Assembly (NCBI RefSeq): GCF_016757755.1
Contig: NZ_CP068437.1
Span: 1 to 64,000 of the forward strand
Source of the DNA: Shewanella sp. KX20019
Lineage (GTDB): Bacteria; Pseudomonadota; Gammaproteobacteria; Enterobacterales; Shewanellaceae
Reading direction: 5' to 3'
DNA: 64,000 nucleotides
The first letter of the stretch is position 1; every line of letters starts with the position of its first letter. The position numbers and the translations under genes were made by a program. This document shows, one piece after another, positions 60,447 to 64,000 of this stretch. Under the pieces are notes generated by a model, which was not told the origin of the DNA, ran no database searches, and saw only the letters and a program-made list of their open reading frames with translations.

Positions 60447-61361
60447 ATGAGCACACCAGATTCAGCAGTAGTAAAAGCTTTCTTACTCGATCTTCAAACT
60501 CGAATTTGTAATGGACTTCAAACGCTAGATGGCTCTGCACAATTTGTAGAGGACTCTTGGAAGCGTGAAGAGGGTGGCGGCGGACAAAGTCGTGTATTGA
60601 CCAATGGTGCGGTATTTGAGCAAGCTGGCGTTAACTTTTCTCACGTTACTGGTGCTTCTATGCCAGCATCGGCAACTGCACATCGACCTGAGCTTGCTGG
60701 ACGTAGTTTTGAGGCGATGGGAGTATCATTGGTTATCCACCCTAAAAACCCGCATATTCCCACAACTCATGCCAATGTACGTTTCTTTATCGCTCAGAAA
60801 GAGGGCGCTGACCCCGTATGGTGGTTTGGTGGTGGGTTTGATTTGACTCCTTATTACCCTTATTTAGAAGATGTTGTAGAGTGGCACCAAAATGCTAAGT
60901 CTCTGTGCGAGCCTTTTGGTGATGAGGTTTATCCAAAGTATAAGCAATGGTGTGATGAGTATTTCTGGTTACCACATCGCAATGAGACTCGTGGCGTGGG
61001 TGGCTTATTCTTTGATGATCTCAATAAAGAGGGCTTCGATAAGAGCTTTGCCTTTATGCAAGCAGTGGGTAATGGCTTTATAACCGCTTATGCGCCAATT
61101 GTTGAGCGCCGCAAAGAGACTGAATACGGCGAACATGAGCGTCAATTCCAACTATACCGCCGTGGCCGATATGTAGAATTTAATCTGGTATATGACCGTG
61201 GTACTTTGTTTGGATTACAAACGGGTGGTCGTACTGAGTCGATTTTGATGTCGATGCCACCACTGGTGCGCTGGGAATATGCTTATACCCCGGAGGTAGG
61301 TAGCCCCGAAGCTACTTTATATAGCGATTATCTTAAGCCTAGAGATTGGTTGAGCTTATAG
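60447..61361 (+). CDS. hemF: Oxygen-dependent coproporphyrinogen III oxidase HemF
   Basis: HemF converts coproporphyrinogen III to protoporphyrinogen IX with O2, the step before HemG. The 304-residue product (E. coli 299) shows WKREEGGGGQSRVL, FSHVTGASMPASATAHRPEL, TTHANVRFFIA, WWFGGGFDLTPYYP and the C-terminal YVEFNLVYDRGTLFGLQTGGR (partly quoted). It is in the tsaC-hemF run and is followed by a hairpin. Confidence 0.98.
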   Translation: MSTPDSAVVKAFLLDLQTRICNGLQTLDGSAQFVEDSWKREEGGGGQSRVLTNGAVFEQAGVNFSHVTGASMPASATAHRPELAGRSFEAMGVSLVIHPKNPHIPTTHANVRFFIAQKEGADPVWWFGGGFDLTPYYPYLEDVVEWHQNAKSLCEPFGDEVYPKYKQWCDEYFWLPHRNETRGVGGLFFDDLNKEGFDKSFAFMQAVGNGFITAYAPIVERRKETEYGEHERQFQLYRRGRYVEFNLVYDRGTLFGLQTGGRTESILMSMPPLVRWEYAYTPEVGSPEATLYSDYLKPRDWLSL

Positions 61362-61368
61362 TTATAAA

Positions 61369-61404
61369 GCGAAACCAATATCCAACTAAGGTTATTGGTT
61401 TCGC
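61369..61404. terminator. Hairpin between hemF and the globin gene
   Basis: GCGAAACCAATA (61369-61380) and TATTGGTTTCGC (61393-61404) are a perfect 12-bp stem. The right arm overlaps the last codons of the globin gene on the minus strand, so it may serve both genes. Confidence 0.7.
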
Positions 61405-61826
61405 ATATGATCCGCTAGTGTCGAAATCGCACTATAAATAGCTTGTTGATGCTGCGTCTCAGATACTTCCAACTCAATTGCCGCTTTCATGCAGATTAAC
61501 CATTGATCTCGCATCGCTTCATCAACTTTAAAAGGCATATGCCTGGCTTTTAAAGCTGGGTGCCCATGTTTTTGTTGATACAGCTGTGGTCCACCTAACC
61601 AGCCGCTGAGAAATTCAAACAACTTTTGTTCGGATTCGCTAATGGGGGCGCGGTGAATATCCAGTAACTCTTTGGTTTCTTGTTTAGATTGCATCTGCAG
61701 ATAGAACTGCTGAGCAATGGCTCGAATCGTTGTCTCACCACCAATACGATCATATGCATTTGACTGTTGCGGATCTCGTTCTTCAGTCACTTCCTTTTTA
61801 CCTACTAAATGTTTAAACCAGTTCAT
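61392..61826 (-). CDS. Group II truncated haemoglobin
   Basis: A small globin of 144 residues from ATG 61826, which follows GGAGAG on the minus strand. The frame extends 13 codons upstream (MLQWRHNFCWRAK) but lacks support. The group II hallmarks are AYDRIGGETTIRAIAQQFY, then LFEFLSGWLGGP, the proximal histidine in HPALKARHMPF and the Trp in RDQWLICMKAAIE. Such globins bind O2 or NO; here it sits opposite to hemF and aroE, and a link to haem metabolism or nitrosative stress is only contextual. Confidence 0.88.
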   Translation of the reverse strand: MNWFKHLVGKKEVTEERDPQQSNAYDRIGGETTIRAIAQQFYLQMQSKQETKELLDIHRAPISESEQKLFEFLSGWLGGPQLYQQKHGHPALKARHMPFKVDEAMRDQWLICMKAAIELEVSETQHQQAIYSAISTLADHMRNQ

Positions 61827-61965
61827 CTTTGCTCTCCAACAAAAGTTATGTCGCCATTGTAGCAATAGGTGTACTGAAAATAACTGTGACGGAATAGATT
61901 GCTCGTAATGAAATCCGCGGTAAACTCATTTTATATTTAGTTTAGCGAGAAATAGAGTGTTGAGC

Positions 61966-62781
61966 ATGACAGACAGATACGCAGTATTTGGCAACCCAAT
62001 AAGACACAGTAAATCACCTAAAATTCATGGGATGTTTGCTGCTGAAACAGCACAACTATTATGCTATGAAGCCATTTTAGCGCCTGTGGATGCATTTGAA
62101 GCTAGTTTTAGGACATTTGTTGCTAACCAAGGTTTGGGCGCAAATGTTACAGTGCCCTTTAAGGAACAAGCTTTTGCGCTGTGTGATGAATTAAGTGAGC
62201 AAGCGCAGTTAGCGGGTGCCGTGAATACATTATCTGTATTGAGTGATGGCAGAGTGCGTGGTGACAATACCGACGGTCTGGGTCTTGTTGCTGACTTGCA
62301 ACGACAGTTCGGTAGCCTTAAAGGTTTAAATATTCTACTCGTTGGTGCTGGTGGTGCGGCAAGAGGCTGTGTATTGCCATTATTACAAGCAGACATCGCC
62401 AAGCTGACGATTGTTAATCGCACCCAATCTAAAGCTGAAGCATTAGTAGATATATTCAGTCAATTCGGCAATATAAGCACATTACCTATTGAGCATACAG
62501 CGCAAAGCTATGACGTGATCATTAACTCAACGTCTTCAAGCTTAAGCGGTGATGTACCTAATATCAGTTCTCAAACGATAGCCGAAGACACCGTTTGCTA
62601 CGATATGATGTATGGCAAGGAGCAAACAAGCTTTAACAGCTGGGCATTAGCTCATGGCGCTAAGCAAGCAGTTGATGGTTTAGGTATGTTGGTTGGGCAG
62701 GCAGCGCAAAGCTTTTTGATATGGCGTAACGTTAAGCCAGGCGTTGAAACTGTATTATCGCAGTTACGATCAGAGCTTTAA
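61966..62781 (+). CDS. aroE: Shikimate dehydrogenase (NADP+)
   Basis: AroE reduces 3-dehydroshikimate to shikimate in aromatic amino acid synthesis. From ATG 61966 the product is 271 residues (E. coli 272), beginning MTDRYAVFGNPIRHSKSPKIH. Catalytic lysine lies in NVTVPFKEQAF, aspartate in GDNTDGLGL, and the NADP-binding loop is LLVGAGGAARGCVLPLL followed by VNRTQSKAE. GTG 61957 is in frame and would add three residues; the ATG fits family length better. It is followed 11 bases later by a DUF1488 gene. Confidence 0.97.
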   Translation: MTDRYAVFGNPIRHSKSPKIHGMFAAETAQLLCYEAILAPVDAFEASFRTFVANQGLGANVTVPFKEQAFALCDELSEQAQLAGAVNTLSVLSDGRVRGDNTDGLGLVADLQRQFGSLKGLNILLVGAGGAARGCVLPLLQADIAKLTIVNRTQSKAEALVDIFSQFGNISTLPIEHTAQSYDVIINSTSSSLSGDVPNISSQTIAEDTVCYDMMYGKEQTSFNSWALAHGAKQAVDGLGMLVGQAAQSFLIWRNVKPGVETVLSQLRSEL

Positions 62782-62792
62782 TCGAGAGCGAA

Positions 62793-63071
62793 ATGAATCA
62801 AAGTATATTGTTTCCAGATTTACAAGATTGGGATCCGAAATCCCGGAGCGTCGTTTTCCCCGTCCAAGTGCAAGGTAGCAATATAGAGTGCCGTATTGGG
62901 ATCGCCAAATTGGCTCAACTATCTCAGACTCCGATTAATACCGAGCAACCAGATAATGCGAGTTGGGCGTTGGCTCTGTTTGATGAGTATCGTTTTGATA
63001 TAGAAGATGAGGTAGAGCAACTCATCGAACAGGAGTCATTCGATGAGCTTGGTAGGCTGATACTTATATAA
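62793..63071 (+). CDS. yrdB: DUF1488 family protein (YrdB-like)
   Basis: A 92-residue protein of the DUF1488 family. Its start MNQSILFPDLQDWDPKSRSVVFP and the acidic C-terminal half (FDIEDEVEQLIEQESFDELG) resemble YrdB, which lies next to aroE in E. coli as here. Function is unknown. It follows aroE by 11 bases, so it is probably part of the same transcript, and converges on yrdA. Confidence 0.9.
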   Translation: MNQSILFPDLQDWDPKSRSVVFPVQVQGSNIECRIGIAKLAQLSQTPINTEQPDNASWALALFDEYRFDIEDEVEQLIEQESFDELGRLILI

Positions 63072-63091
63072 AGCTATCTAGCAAATACGCT

Positions 63092-63649
63092 TTACTCGCC
63101 TTCTTGCAAATATTCATTCTTAAGTCTGACATAGTTGTCAGCAGACTGAGGTAAGAAGGCGAGCTCTGCTTCAGTAAGAGGCCTAGCTGGTTTTGCTGGA
63201 CTGCCCACATATAGATAACCACTCTTTAATACTTTATTGGGTGGAACCAAAGAGCCCGCACCCAAGATCACGTCATCTTCCAACACTGCCCCATCAAGAA
63301 TAATAGCGCCCATGCCTACCAATATACGGTTACCGACTCTGCAGCCGTGCAGCATCGCTTTATGACCAACGGTTACGTCATCACCGATAATTAATGGCTG
63401 CCCTTCAGGTAATGAAGGAGATTTGCGAGTGACGTGTAATACGCTGCCGTCTTGAATGTTGGTTCTCTTACCAATATAGATATGATTAACATCACCACGA
63501 GCAGCGACCAAAGGCCAAACGCTAGAATCATCGTCTAAAGTGATATCACCCACTAAAACACATGCTTCATCGATATAAACATCGTTTTTAAGCTGTGGCA
63601 CAATTCCTTTATATGAACGTAGTGACTTCTTGTTTTGCGAGTTAGTCAT
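63092..63649 (-). CDS. yrdA: Gamma-carbonic anhydrase family protein YrdA
   Basis: A 185-residue left-handed beta-helix protein of the gamma-carbonic anhydrase/hexapeptide repeat family. Repeats include SVWPLVAARGDVNHIYIGKRTNIQDG and DVTVGHKAMLHGCRVGNRILVGMGAII (each only partly quoted), with metal-ligand histidines in the pattern H-x(n)-GH and LHG. E. coli YrdA has the same position next to yrdB and aroE. Carbonic anhydrase activity is not established for this subgroup. Confidence 0.94.
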   Translation of the reverse strand: MTNSQNKKSLRSYKGIVPQLKNDVYIDEACVLVGDITLDDDSSVWPLVAARGDVNHIYIGKRTNIQDGSVLHVTRKSPSLPEGQPLIIGDDVTVGHKAMLHGCRVGNRILVGMGAIILDGAVLEDDVILGAGSLVPPNKVLKSGYLYVGSPAKPARPLTEAELAFLPQSADNYVRLKNEYLQEGE

Positions 63650-63760
63650 CTCAAAATCCTTAAAGTGGCTGTTTTGGGCATTATAAAGCGTAAAAAGTAG
63701 CTAGTCAGGGTGTTTTGTGGTCAAACAGTAACAAAGCAACACTTTTATTAGCAAACCCTC

Positions 63761-63788
63761 TTGTGCTCTTGCTGGATTTCCCTATAAT
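63761..63788 (+). promoter_or_regulatory. Strong sigma70 promoter (rrn P1-like)
   Basis: TTGTGC (63761-63766) and TATAAT (63783-63788) are separated by 16 bases. The upstream stretch is AT-rich (ACTTTTATTAG), as in an UP element, and the GCGC directly after the -10 is the growth-rate-controlled discriminator type. Confidence 0.75.
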
Positions 63789-63976
63789 GCGCATCCACTG
63801 ACACGGCACAGCAGGCCAATCGCTCTTAGTAAAAGCTAGGTAGCACGGGACTTGCAGCAGTGTTAGAGAGATTAACTTCTTCGGAAATTAGCCTCAGGTG
63901 ACAAGCGCTTTAAGGGCTTCGGGTTATGACTTCTGATTAAGAAATCATCGCTTGAAAAACTTCTTAAAATAAGCCC

Positions 63977-64000
63977 TTGACGCCGACACTGGAGAGTGTA
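63977..64000 (+). promoter_or_regulatory. Second promoter (rrn P2-like), cut by window end
   Basis: TTGACG (63977-63982) is a near-consensus -35. With 16-17 bases of spacing, its -10 would begin at 63999-64000, where the window ends in TA. The upstream stretch TTCTTAAAATAAG is AT-rich. It needs the next bases for confirmation. Confidence 0.55.

Larger units (their letters stand above)
63650..64000 (+). other. rrn: Promoter and leader region of a probable rRNA operon
   Basis: This 351-base stretch holds two promoter-like elements (63761-63788 and from 63977), a discriminator GCGC after the first, and a boxA-like CGCTCTTAGTAAA at 63821-63833. No coding region or tRNA was seen. The arrangement, strong promoter plus antitermination-like leader plus a second promoter, fits the upstream part of an rRNA operon whose 16S gene would lie beyond the window; that is inferred. 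Confidence 0.7.

Overview
The window looks like the replication-origin-proximal part of a chromosome from a marine gammaproteobacterium, most probably a Shewanella or close relative. Base 1 is the GTG start of dnaA. The order dnaA-dnaN-recF-gyrB, glyS/glyQ, fadA/fadB, pepQ-yigZ-trkH-hemG, trkA-rsmB-fmt-def, dprA-smg-yrdD-tsaC-hemF-aroE-yrdB-yrdA, and then an apparent rRNA operon promoter at the right edge, is the classical order of this group. The genus call is an inference from synteny and protein resemblance; no search was run. I found no tRNA or rRNA body, no insertion sequence, no integrase and no CRISPR array.

Layout. 1-6143: replication core. 6208-7299: HDOD-domain signalling protein. 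7362-12254: a surface protein (choice-of-anchor B type with a GlyGly-CTERM tail) divergent from an MbnP/MbnH pair, a lipoprotein and its di-haem peroxidase-like partner. 12325-16007: glycyl-tRNA synthetase and Tag glycosylase. 16008-20337: a large periplasmic amidohydrolase and tusA, with three perfect copies of the 14-bp palindrome GTTCCACGTGGAAC (parS-like) and a 7-bp tandem repeat. 20338-22917: B12-type radical SAM protein and an acetyltransferase. 23197-28036: an envelope locus of LPP20-type lipoproteins, a FlgT-like lipoprotein and a lytic transglycosylase. 28094-31429: fatty acid beta-oxidation genes fadBA. 31783-43132: an accessory block with an AraC-type regulator followed by nine same-strand genes. 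These encode a LuxE-like acyl-protein synthetase, an IscU-like scaffold, a cysteine desulfurase, a fatty-acyl-AMP ligase, an acyl carrier protein, a flavin monooxygenase, an MMPL exporter, a LolA-like protein and an outer-membrane barrel. 43260-54298: pepQ, yigZ, two trkH and two hemG paralogues around a HlyU/BigR-type repressor, then trkA, rsmB, fmt and def. 54435-63649: LysM protein, dprA, smg, an M9-like collagenase, yrdD, tsaC, hemF, a truncated globin, aroE, yrdB and yrdA. 63650-64000: promoter and leader of a probable rRNA operon.

How it works together. Most of the window is housekeeping: replication initiation, translation, tRNA modification, haem synthesis, K+ uptake and fatty acid oxidation. 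The best candidate for an undescribed system is 32997-43132. It combines two fatty-acid activating enzymes, a carrier protein, a sulfur-mobilising pair and an oxygenase with an inner-membrane to outer-membrane lipid export route, and it sits between fadB and pepQ, which are neighbours in E. coli. I read it as a pathway for an exported, possibly sulfur-containing, fatty-acyl product; the product is not deducible from sequence alone. The second candidate is the FlgOPT-like envelope locus at 23197-28036. The parS cluster with its adjacent 7-bp repeat is the most notable non-coding structure.
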